Of a stretch of DNA of 64,000 bases, positions 1-9,800 are shown in pieces. The stretch is from Bursaphelenchus xylophilus (lineage: Eukaryota; Nematoda; Chromadorea; Rhabditida; Aphelenchoididae): assembly GCA_904066235.2 (NCBI GenBank), contig CAJFCV020000004.1, positions 4,030,001 to 4,094,000 of the forward strand. Direction: 5' to 3'. Below the pieces are notes generated by a model. It saw only the letters and a program-made list of their open reading frames with translations, searched no databases and was not told the origin of the DNA. The first letter of the stretch is position 1; every line of letters begins with the position of its first letter. Made by a program: the position numbers and the translations under genes.

Positions 1-147
1 TGAGTCTGGTTGTAATGCGACAATAACGCGACAATTTTTTACATGAAATATCCAATCATTCGAATAGAAAAATCTTAATAAAAAGGTCTCCGCATCAGTC
101 CATAACATCCACATCGCCGTGTTTGGTTGTGTTTAATTTTGCGAAAG

Positions 148-474
148 ATGCACTTCAAGTCAGCAATTTTGTTTTTGGTGGTTGCTGTAACTGTAAATGC
201 ACAATACCAACGCGTCATCGATCCGGCAACATGGAACTACGCAATGTCGGAGAGTAACAAGAAAGAGTGCACGGTGAGTAGCCGCTCGAATACGGTGTAA
301 ATCCCATCTCAGGTCCATAAAAACCAATCGCTCCATGTCGTTATGGACAGAATCTGCGAGCTTTGCCATGAAATGTTCAGCCATGAGAACCCCAATTTCC
401 GTTCTCAATGCATTGCTAACTGCTTCAAAACCTGGGTATTCCGGAGCTGTTTGAACGTCTTCAAACCCTATTGA
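148..474 (+). CDS. CHH/ITP-like secreted neuropeptide, copy 1
   Basis: Two exons, 148-273 and 313-474, separated by a 39-nt GT-AG intron in phase 0, encode 95 residues. Residues 1-18 (MHFKSAILFLVVAVTVNA) are a signal peptide. The mature part has exactly six cysteines, with C-x2-C around DRICELC, then x14, then C-x3-C (CIANC), then x8-C; the first cysteine lies just before the intron. This spacing and the DRIC and NCFK motifs match the crustacean hyperglycaemic hormone / ion transport peptide family, known in nematodes as ITP-like peptides. A secreted signalling peptide is the likely role; receptor and function are inferred only. A polyadenylation signal AATAAA lies at 494-499. It is the first of three copies, and the second sits in a direct repeat of this unit. 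Unlike crustacean prohormones, no precursor-related peptide or dibasic site is seen. Confidence 0.8.
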
Positions 475-525
475 TGAACCCTGAGATGATTTGAATAAAA
501 ATTACTGATGTTCCTTGACCCGCTA

Positions 526-865
526 TGATATTATATACTATGATATTGACCCGCTATGAACTGAAAAAAAAATTTTTTTAAATGTTTTCGCTTCGGGACA
601 TGAAACAAAGGGATTTTTAGTGAAAATGGAATAAAATTTGTCCCGAAGCGAAAACATTTCAAATTTTATTCAAATTTCACAAAAAATCTTTTTTCCGAGT
701 CCCGAAGCGAGAACATTAAAAAAAATTTTTTTTTTTGGTAAAGGGCAACCTAGGGGTAACCTATCCGATGGGTACCCTATTCCGGGGTAACCCATCCTCC
801 GCAAATCTTTTGCGTCAAAATCAATGAAAAATTTAATTTCGCTCTGAAAGTTTAATGATTATTTA
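526..865. repeat. Spacer with CCCGAAGCGAAAACATT inverted repeats
   Basis: A 20-bp sequence at 581-600 (AATGTTTTCGCTTCGGGACA) is followed by its exact inverse at 639-658 and a near-exact second inverse at 699-717, so alternative hairpins are possible. At about 738-795 a short run of GGGTAACC/GGGTACCC-like words follows. No gene is seen here. Confidence 0.7.
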
Positions 866-1019
866 TGAGTCTGGTTGTAATGCGACAATAACGCGACAAT
901 TCTCTACATGAAATATCCAATCATTTGAACAGAAAAATCCTAATAAAAAGGTCTCCGCAACGCCTGTCAATCCATAACTTCCACATCGTCGTGTTTGGGT
1001 GTGTTTAATTTTGCGAAAG

Positions 1020-1346
1020 ATGCACTTCAAGTTGGCAATTTTGTTGTTGGTGGTTGCTGTACATGCGCAATATCAATACCACAACGTCATCGATGTGAAA
1101 TCATGGCGCTATGCAATGGACCAGAGTAAGACAGCAGAGTGCCATGTGAGTAGCCGCCCGAATACGGTGTAAATCCTCTCTCAGATCCATGCCAACGAAG
1201 CGCTCCATGTCGTTCTGGACAGAATCTGCCAGCTTTGTCATGAAATGTACAGCCATGAGAACCCCAATTTCCGTTCTGAATGCAGGGCTAACTGCTTCAA
1301 ATCGTGGAGATTCACGAGCTGTATGAACGTCTTCAAGCCTTATTGA
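1020..1346 (+). CDS. CHH/ITP-like secreted neuropeptide, copy 2
   Basis: Exons 1020-1145 and 1185-1346 flank a 39-nt intron at the same place and phase as in copy 1. The product is 95 residues with signal peptide MHFKLAILLLVVAVHA. The six cysteines and the DRICQLC, ANCFKSW and NVFKPY motifs are kept. Exonic sequence and about 150 bp upstream are nearly identical to copy 1, whereas the N-terminal mature segment (after the signal peptide) has diverged. AATAAA lies at 1366-1371. This is a recent tandem duplicate. The family assignment rests on cysteine spacing, so a fast-evolving six-cysteine secreted peptide of another family is the main alternative. Confidence 0.8.
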
Positions 1347-1398
1347 TAAACCCTGAGATGATTTGAATAAAAATTACTGATGTTGCTTTGATCCGCTA

Positions 1399-2139
1399 TG
1401 ACGTATACATATTGTGACCATACGAGATAAAAACAGACATGGTAACCGGGGGTGGCTTTGGAAATTTTGAAAACGAGCCGGCCCTGTATTTTATCGGGCC
1501 GGGCTTGAAGTTTGGATTTGGGCCCGAGGTCAGGTTCCCAAACAAAATAAAATTTTTTTTTTTGAAAAAAAAACAATTTTTTTATTTTTCGCGTCAAAAT
1601 TATAAATCTTTTGCTATTTGTACTTGGGGTTTAGTTCAGTAGTTCTTCTTTTACATAAACAGTCTCTTGTAAGAAAAAGATGACGTTAAAAAAATTATGT
1701 TATTTAAAATACCGGGCCAGGCTTGGGAAATTTTAGATTTTTCAGGGCCGGACCAACGTTTTATCAGCCGGGCTTCGGACCCCCAGGAGCAAAAGGCCGG
1801 CTAGATTGCCATGTGGGGATAAACATCGACAAAAATTTCAATTTTGGACATGCTCAAAAAAGCTGAAACTGCAAAAAACTTATAAAAAAACGAAAAAAAA
1901 TGTGCCTATGTTGCATTTCTTAAAATCTTAATTAAAAATTTAACATAATTACAATCTGTGGACGAAATTACATCGTTCATGAATACAAATAAATCTATGT
2001 GTAATTGTTTAATTATGCGATCATATTGCTTTTTTATTTGATTGAAAAATGTGGTAGTTAAGTTGCCAGAGATGTTAGCTGACATAATCAGTTGTTTCGA
2101 ACTATCTCGTCGAGTCGGGTTGTGTCTAAATTTGGCTAA
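1399..2139. other. Intergenic, with a partly duplicated GGGCCGGGCTT segment
   Basis: No convincing exon. Two imperfect direct copies of a GC-rich stretch are present, GGAAATTTT...GGGCCGGGCTTGAAG at about 1458-1510 and a related one at about 1718-1775. The remainder is A/T-rich and is the likely upstream region of peptide gene 3. Confidence 0.5.
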
Positions 2140-2542
2140 ATGAACTCCGCAATCATCGTCCTGGCTTTGTTAGTTTTCGCGGCTGCGGCAAGCGGCGCAG
2201 ACGATGAATCCAATTACGCTAGAGCGCTGGATGAAAGCAGAAAACCAAAGTGCAGGGTAAGTAGCTAAAACGCGAATTTCTATGGTCAGAAATTTGTCCG
2301 TGTATACGATATATAGTACACACCACCACTGTGTTACTATTAAACTAATCCATCCCAATTCTCAGGTCCATCTGAACCCCGCTCTCCATGTTTTCATGGA
2401 CAGAATCTGCGTGCTCTGCGAGAGAATGTTCGCTGATCAGATTCAAAACGTCAAGGCCGAATGCGTCGCCAATTGTTTCAAGTCCGACAGATTCAGATAT
2501 TGCCTCAACGTCTTCAGACCCCTTCCCAATGCTGATTGGTAA
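2140..2542 (+). CDS. CHH/ITP-like secreted neuropeptide, copy 3 (diverged)
   Basis: Exons 2140-2256 and 2366-2542 are joined across a 109-nt intron in the same position and phase as in copies 1 and 2. The product is 97 residues with signal peptide MNSAIIVLALLVFAAAASG. All six cysteines keep the spacing of the other copies (DRICVLC, ECVANCFKS, RYCLNVF), but the rest has diverged and the C terminus is extended to end NADW. AATAAA lies at 2572-2577. It is the older paralogue of the cluster, which argues that the family is maintained and not a dead duplication. Confidence 0.8.
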
Positions 2543-2654
2543 TCATTTTTAAGATATAACAATGTCAACGGAATAAATATATTGCAAAGGAAATGAAAAA
2601 AAGTCAGACAGGTGTCTGCAATCGCAGATTCGGCGTTCAATTGCCCGCTTTTCT

Positions 2655-2779
2655 TGCGCAACAAGCCCTTTTTCTCCTCGTTCTTCCAAACCTTTCTCTA
2701 ACTTCCTCGCCCCGAAAGAGAACCCATTTGTTTTCCTGGAAAGGGAAAGCAGAGCAGATCCAAATTCCACCGTGTCTTT
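2655..2779 (+). promoter_or_regulatory. Conserved 5' block of U2 genes (putative snRNA promoter)
   Basis: The stretch from TCTTGCGCAACAAGCCC to the U2 start is shared with little change by the U2 copies at 4514, 7593 (minus) and 18670. snRNA genes are normally driven by a proximal sequence element about 50-70 bp upstream, so conservation of this block is expected. I cannot point to a verified PSE consensus for this species. Confidence 0.5.
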
Positions 2780-2965
2780 ATCGCTTCTCGGCCTTTTGGC
2801 TAAGATCAAAGTGTAGTATCTGTTCTTATCGGTTTAATCTCCGGTACGACTTCTATTGAAGTCATTCGAGATTAACAGATTTTTGGGACCAGCGGAGTTG
2901 TGAAGGCTTGCCTTCCGCTCGGCACGGGTCGGCCCGGTCTTGCACTGCTTCCGGGAACGGCCCAG
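2780..2965 (+). ncRNA. U2: U2 spliceosomal snRNA, copy 1
   Basis: U2 snRNA pairs with the intron branch point in the spliceosome. The 5' end ATCGCTTCTCGGCC begins stem-loop I, GTAGTA at 2813-2818 is the branch-point recognition sequence, and ATTTTTGG at 2879-2886 is the Sm-binding site. It is followed by two GC-rich 3' stem-loops ending GGAACGGCCCA. The length of about 186 nt fits the usual size. About 115 bp upstream (from about 2660) is conserved in all four copies, consistent with each carrying its own snRNA promoter. The 3' end is approximate. The body reads as intact, so this is a good functional candidate. Confidence 0.95.
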
Positions 2966-3524
2966 ATATTATTTATTATTACAAACCCGTGGAAAATTAG
3001 TTTCAATGGGTGATATTTATCGTGCGATGATACTATATGCTATAACACGTTGCAAAACAAATAAAACCAGCAGCGTTTATCTATCAAACATGCTGCAAAA
3101 TTGTTGTAAACAAGCTCTAAAAGCACGCCAAAAGGGGTTGTTTGATACTTCAAACCGAAAACTCATTAAATCCTCACATAAAAACATGGGAAACTGGTTT
3201 ATGGCCCCTTGAAATCGCTGGCACTTTGAAAAAACAAAGGAGGTCAAAGCTTACATTGGCAACAAAAATTGTTGAAAAAATCGCTGAAAACAAGCAGTAA
3301 AAATATTAAAATTTCCGGTTACAAACCCCTTTCAATTATTGTTCCCCAAAAAATTTATGATTTCCTTCTTGGCGGTGTAATTTATACCCGTAAATCCTTT
3401 CCCGAAACCTGATATCCGCTCCCTTTGTGGTGCCTAATAAAGACAAACATGATAGATTTCCCGTCTTGCCCTGAGGGGAAATTCTTGGCAGTGTCTGAAA
3501 TTGTAACAAAAAATTTTTAGTGTT
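2966..3524. other. Intergenic between U2 copy 1 and the receptor gene
   Basis: No coding exon or RNA gene recognised. It includes the receptor's upstream region. Confidence 0.4.
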
Positions 3525-6500
3525 ATGTCATTAATAAGCATAATCTATATTCTTTTGTTGATTGTAAAATACGTTGCATCTTCTTCACACGAGCGGAGAT
3601 TGTACGAAGATTTGCTGAGGGATTACAGTACCAATGAGAGGCCAATCTACAACTATTCGAAGCCCATTACTGTCAGCTTGAAAGTGGCTTTGCAACAGCT
3701 GATCGATGTGGATGAAAAAAATGAAATGGTCAATGTGAATGCGTGGCTCAATTTTGTAAGTGGCCTTGACAGTTTTTCTTCACTTACATCCCTCCCGGAA
3801 ACAAGAAATTTTTTCAAAAATGAATTCGAAAACATGACCTTAGGCTTGGAACGACTACAAACTCCGATGGGACCCAACAGAATACGGTAACATCACTGAT
3901 CTCAGATTCCCAGTCTCCATGGTTTGGAAACCCGGTAGGCATATTTTCGCCCCATACAAAGATCGCTTGATATTGACAATATTGTGGATTTAGATGTTCT
4001 CCTCTACAACAGTGTGGACACAACTTTTGATTCCACTTTTCCCTCAAATGTGATCGTCTATAACTCCGGTTCGGTTGTGTGGATCCCTCCGGGGATTTTC
4101 CGGATCTCTTGCAAAATTAATATCCGATTCTTTCCTTTTGATGAACAAAGATGTAGTTTCAAGTTTGGGTCATGGACATACAGTGGGAGAAGATTGGATC
4201 TACAGCCAGCAGAAGGGGGATTCGATGTCAGCGAATATATTGAGAACGGGGAATGGACTATTCAAGGTGAGTTTGGGTGCCATTTGTCGCAAAAATTATG
4301 TCTGATTTTTACTCAATATTCTATATGATTGTATATACATACGAGAATTCAAGCAAGAGTTTTCTACCTCCAATTTCACCGGCTTTCCTTGCGCAACAAG
4401 CCCTTTTCTCCTCGTTTTTCCAAATCTTTCTCTAACTTCCTCGCCCCGAAAGAGAACCCATTTGTTTTCCTGGAAAGGGAAAGCAGAGCCGATCCAAATT
4501 TCCCCGTTCCTTTATCGCTTCTCGGCCTTTTGGCTAACAGGGGAAGTACTTCAAGTGTGACGCTCAGATTTTCTTTAAATTTTGCACACACCACGGGTAT
4601 GGACTAAATATCAATTCCTGAAAGTTTTAGCTCGCGCTTTGCGGGCGCCGCCGAGATATTGAACGATTTTTGCCGCCGAGAGAGCACGCTCAACGTGGAG
4701 AGCGGTCAGAGAGAAAACCGCTTTTTGGCCATAACTTTGGCAGTTTCGTGCGGAAAAATTTGATTTTTTGTAGAAACATTATTCTTTACGGTTGAAATAG
4801 GCATGAAACTTTTCGTGCCGAAATTCGGCAAAAAGTCCCAAATTTTCGCCGACTTTCGATCTAAAAATCTCGGTTGTTTCTGCAAAGCGCGAGCTAGGAT
4901 TCCCGCATATATCTTAGAAAAAATTATTCTAAATTTGTGCCAAGTTTCATCAAAATCTGAGCGTCACACTTCAAGTACTTCCCTTGTAAGATCAAAGTGT
5001 AGTATCTGTTCTTATCGGTTTAATCTCCGGTACGACTTCTATTGAAGTCATTCGAGATTAACAGATTTTTGGGACCAGCGGAGTTGTGAAGGCTTGCCTT
5101 CCGCTCGGCACGGGTCGGCCCGGTCTTGCACTGCTTCCGGGAACGGCCCAGATATTATTATAACAAGCTGATGAAATCTCAATTTCATTGGCTTCTCAGC
5201 TGATGGAGGTGTCATTGAACTAGAGTCACCAAACAATTAATAAAATGCGTCCTCTGTTTTTAAAATGAAATTTTTTCCGATTTCCAGAGACCAAGGTAAC
5301 TCGTAATGAGAAGTACTACGAATGCTGTCCAAATGATCCTTATTTGGATGTCACCTTCTCCCTTCAACTTCGTCGCCGGACTCTTTATTATGGGTTTAAT
5401 CTGATCATGCCGGGTATTCTGACCACCACGGTCACCCTTCTCGGATTCTCGTTGCCGCCGGACGCTGGAGAGAAGATCACTTTACGTATGTCCATAGTAT
5501 GAAAATGGTTGTAAAATACGATCATGTCAATGTTTACGGCTATTTGTAGAAATCACGGTTCTTTTGTCGATCTGCTTCTTCTTGACCATGCTCTCAGAGA
5601 TGTCCCCGCCCACTTCCGAGGCCGTCCCTTTGCTCGGCCTCTTCTTTTCCAGCTGCCTTATAGTAGTTACCTTGTCCACAATGTTTACAGTATACGTTAT
5701 GAATCTACATTACAGTAATCCGACTACACAGAGGATGGGACCTTGGGTAAGAGAATTTTTTAGCTTATGTTACATATTTAAAATACGGTAACTGTTCTCT
5801 TTCAGACACAAAAATTATTACTGCAATGGATTCCATATTTATTGAGGATCAAAAGGCCAGGAGTTGAATTGAAATGGAAAGATTTGCCGCCATTATTTAG
5901 GGAGGAGAAGGAAGGAAATGGATGCACTCAATTGATTCGGAATGTAATGTCAATCGAAAAGGGATTACAGTAAGTTTAATGGTATCTTTTTCGAGTTATA
6001 GTTCTTATCAAAAGTTCTAAAAATATGCAGGTAAAAAATTAAAAAATTTGGGAACTGAGGATGACATCATCTCCAACAAAACAAGTTTTTCTCCCCGACA
6101 GTGCAGGAGATATCTGTAAAAAAATAATTTTCTTTGATTGAATTCTCTAATTATCTATCGGATTATAGTCATCTGCTTCTGAAAAGCCATAGCTAAAATT
6201 TTCAGGATTAAAAACAGGCATCCTTGAATACTTCAATAAAATTTTTTAAATTCCAATTTTCAAAATAAGAATCCTCCATTTGCAGAGGTTCATGTGAGTC
6301 AGGCGAGCTGCTCCGGCCCTTCATGAAGAGGAATCAGTCCAAATTATCTCTAGAAAATATCGAAAGCATCGTCAAAAATGGCCTACCAAGTATTCAAGCC
6401 AGTCTAATATTATCGCTTCAAGACATCCTCGACGAAGTCACTGTGAGTTCAAAGTTTGAACAAAATTTTTGAAGAGATCATTTTACATTATTTTACACTG

Positions 6501-6673
6501 CAATTCAGACTGTAACCGACAAAATTTTGATGGACGAAACGGATAAAGCGGAGGCGCGAGACTGGAGATTTGCGGCGTTGGTGGTGGATAAGCTCTGTCT
6601 TCATGTCTTCACGTTCTTCATTTTCGGTACAGTGATCGGCGTTATGATGATGGCACCGTATTTGGTCGCCTAA
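3525..6673 (+). CDS. Nicotinic acetylcholine receptor alpha-type subunit
   Basis: A Cys-loop ligand-gated cation channel subunit. Eight exons (3525-3755, 3844-3934, 3994-4266, 5288-5485, 5550-5746, 5806-5969, 6286-6442, 6509-6673) give 491 residues, a usual length. There is a signal peptide, then the ligand-binding domain with [14 protein letters not shown] and a Cys-loop of 13 residues between cysteines ([15 protein letters not shown]). The loop-C vicinal pair YYECC marks an alpha-type subunit. M1 follows, then M2 starting GEKITLQITVLL (glutamate at the cytoplasmic ring, as in cation channels), [15 protein letters not shown] into M3, a cytoplasmic loop, and M4 at the C terminus. It most resembles the ACR-16/alpha7-like group, but I do not assign an orthologue. 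The 1,021-bp third intron contains a U2 snRNA copy in the same orientation. AATAAA lies at 6705-6710. The gene converges with the giant minus-strand gene, with stop codons about 140 bp apart. Confidence 0.93.
4514..5152 (+). pseudogene. U2: U2 snRNA copy 2, split by a MITE
   Basis: A full U2 sequence is present in two pieces, 4514-4537 and 4990-5152. The break falls in the 5' part, between GGCTAA and GATCAAAGTG, just before the branch-point recognition sequence. A 449-bp element lies between and TAA is duplicated at the junctions (4535-4537, 4987-4989). The upstream block and the whole 3' body are unchanged relative to the other copies, so the insertion is probably recent. The RNA would gain about 450 nt inside stem-loop I and almost certainly cannot work. 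It lies in an intron of the receptor gene, on the same strand. Confidence 0.93.
4538..4986 (+). mobile_element. MITE family 1, full copy inside U2
   Basis: A 449-bp non-autonomous element. The ends CAGGGGAAGTACTTCAAGTG and its near-inverse form terminal inverted repeats of about 35 bp that run into GACGCTCAGATTTT. A second, inner inverted pair is GCTCGCGCTTTGC (about 4631) and GCAAAGCGCGAGC (about 4880). No transposase ORF. The target duplication is TAA or TA, which suggests mobilisation by a Tc1/mariner-type transposase (inference). Other copies or fragments lie at 28984, 31928, 35110, 37950, 41765, 49671, 50942 and 52900. Confidence 0.88.
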
Positions 6674-6812
6674 TCTTTCATTTTTTTAATTCAAAAAAAC
6701 TTTGAATAAATTTCAATTTTTTTACCTCGTTCATACATTGTACATACAAATAGAGCTCTCACATTGATCAGAAAAAGATGAAATTATAATAAAAATGTCT
6801 TAAATAGTAGCC

Positions 6813-9800
6813 TCAGTACTTGCAAATCCTCAGCTCCTTCACCGATTTGTTCAACAAGGCCAAGAATCCGTTCTGTGCCGATAATTGGCAATTGGCCCGA
6901 CCAATAGCCAACAAATCTCGCATCCTTTGGAAATGCAATCTACAGTAAACACCGACCAGATTCGTCGCTCTGTCAAAAACAATCACATTTTGGCTCTCAT
7001 CGATCGCCATGGCTGCTGGTTCGGCGCAAAAAGCAACCATCGATCGCTCGGCTAGATTGGATTCGTAGATACAAAGGAGAATCATGTGACGGCGAGTGGA
7101 TTCGACCACCAAAAGCTCAGTTATTGGACCTAAAAATAGGAGTTATCAAAAAAAATTTTTTTTGTCATGGATAATATAATTTTGATGTTTCAAGGGTAAT
7201 ATCAAGTCGTTTGATTGGTAAACCATAGAATTCAACTATAACTCCTTGGAATATCAGCAAGCTCTATCAAAACAAAAAAAACAGCCATTCAAAAGCCTAG
7301 GAAATTCAATTTTTCATGGATAAGTTACTTTGATACGTTCAATGTCACCTCCACAAGCTGAGAAACCAATAAAAATTTAAGATTTCATCAGCTTGTTATG
7401 ATAATATATGAGCCGTTCCCGGAAGCAGTGCAAGACCGGGCCGACCCGTGCCGAGCGGAAGGCAAGCCTTCACAACTCCGCTGGTCCCAAAAATCTGTTA
7501 ATCTCGAATGACTTCAATAGAAGTCGTACCGGAGATTAAACCGATAAGAACAGATACTACACTTTGATCTTAGCCAAAAGGCCGAGAAGCGATAAAGAAA
7601 GGGTGGAAACTGGATCGGCTCTGCTTTCCTTTTCCGGGAAAACGAATGGGTTCTCTTTTGGGGCGAGGAAGTTAGAGAAAGGTTGGAAAGAACGAGAAGA
7701 AAAGGGTTGCGCAAGAAAAGCGGGCAAAATTGGAGGCAGATCCTTCGCTCTGCCATCTTCTTTCATAATTTTAATCTAGACATGTCATGATGACATATTT
7801 TTCTCAATTATCGCAAATATTATATTTTTTATGACGTAAAATAACTTTCTTACCCACAACAGCAAACACACTGATATCCGCGATCTGTTTCCCTCGCATA
7901 TTGTAAACCTCGGTCCATCTGGGAGTTCCTTTGCATTCCTTTAGCTCATAAAGATAACAATTATTTGGTGAATTCACCGCCAAATAGATACAATCGGTCT
8001 GCTCCACATAACAAATCCGACAATTGTGCACGGGCTTGTCGCGGAGAATCTTGGGCGTTTCACATTTACTGATTATATTGAGATCAAGGTCGAAGCGGGC
8101 TAGGGACTTCATAAAGCCGGATTCACCTAAAAATTTAAACATTACAGTACTCATAGTACACATACCTTCAATTTTCTGCTCATAGACAACGAGAATTTGG
8201 TTTTGAGATTTCATAAAACAGACATGCTCCAAATCTCTCCAATCCTCCGGCTTCGGTGACCTTTTCACTTCCTTGGTCTCCAAATTGAGCAGAGTCAGGC
8301 CAAGTTTATTGTCCAGAATCACCAGCCGATTCCCAGGGATCATCAACACTCCTTGAGGATCATCAAGAAGTTCGGGGTTCAGTTTGAAAGTCTCAACATC
8401 AAGATCACTTCTGAAAAAAATTAGTGTAATATTGATCGATATCTCGGATGCACGTCAATCCAAAATAGAAGAACAAATTTCCCGCCCCTTTTTGGTGATT
8501 CGTTCAAAACGAAATGTCACTATCCGATAAAACGCATTTTCTTATCTTTCTTCTTCCTTTTCGAGAAAAAGCAATTATTTCGGGCGAGAAAAAGTGCCGA
8601 TAATTTCGATGCCCTTAAAAATTGTGGTCCAAATTTTGAACACTATACTTTTATCCTATCCAAGATAAGAATAATAAAACTTCAACGAAATTGGAGTATT
8701 TTTCTCCAAGATATTAACCTTTAAATTCACCTTACCCTTCCACAATCAGCGCTCTTCTCTCCTGGTCCACGTAATCCCTCTGCCTCGCTCTCCGCCTCTC
8801 CTGTTGTTCCTGAGTGTCTTTACACAATTTATCGACCAATGCGAGCGCCTCTCTCGTGTTCGCGATCAGTCTTCTCTCGTATTCGTCCAGATCCACATCA
8901 CTTCCGTCCATTGGAAGCCGATGACTCTCCGAGTCCGTCGCATTTTCCTTATCCGACTCGCTCATTTTGGCCTCCGATTTGCCGGCCTCCGCCACATTAA
9001 AGGCCGCGGCAGGATCTTCTGGCGCAGGGGAGAAGGCACGGGCTTCGTGGAACACCAGGACCGTCTACAACAATGTAAAATTTAGTCCTGTTCTTGGAAA
9101 AAACGTTTGGGAAGGTAAGAAAATCGAGTGGAATTGAATTTCAAGCCCATTTGATAGGGATTTTTTGAGTTTAATCTTCAAAAAAATCAACTTTTTATCC
9201 GCAACACCTGTCAAAACAGATAAAACCGGGGTTTTATGTCCTGAGAAAGCTCGTCATGCATAAAGAAACAAGCGGATTTTCGGGAAAAGACAAAGTGGAA
9301 CGTGAACTTTATGCAAGATCGATCAAAATTTGATAAAAATTAAAAATCTTGCAAACATGTCTAGTGTAACATAAAATTGAGGTCGCAAAACCTACTTCCT
9401 TGCCAGCCGGCTGTGTTTTCTCAGGTCTCGAGCCATCTTCGAAGGATACACCTTTCCGTTCCTCTTCAACTTTATTATCACCATCTGGAATAAGCAGATC
9501 TTCTTTGGTTTGGAGGGTTTCGGTTTTAGTCTGACCCTCGGCGGGCTCTGTAATCCAGCCTTCTTGACTGACGACCTCTTTCTTTGGCTCTTCAGGTTTC
9601 GATTCCTCGGGCTTGGGTATTTCAGATGTTGTTTCGGTAATCCACCCGTCATTTGAGGGCTCTTGAGAAGCTGGAGAAGTCGTTGGGGCAGGTTCAGCTG
9701 AGGCTTTGAGATCTGAAGTTAGAGAAATTCCTATTTCAAAGCAGTGGGATTTTTAAAGCGATTTTTCATCGATTATGGACAATTTTAGGTATCAAAATAA

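Larger units (their letters stand above)
1..1398 (+). repeat. Tandem duplication holding peptide genes 1 and 2
   Basis: The sequence starting TGAGTCTGGTTGTAATGCGA at position 1 recurs at 866, and similarity continues through the promoter, both exons, the intron and the 3' UTR to about 1398. The two units are offset by about 865-870 bp. The first unit carries an extra spacer of about 340 bp (about 526-865) that contains inverted repeats. Confidence 0.8.

Noticed and set aside
2593..2859. Frames running through the U2 5' block and U2 (also at 4329, 7514 and 18493)
   Set aside because: They repeat at every U2 copy because the RNA gene and its flank are conserved, not because of a protein.
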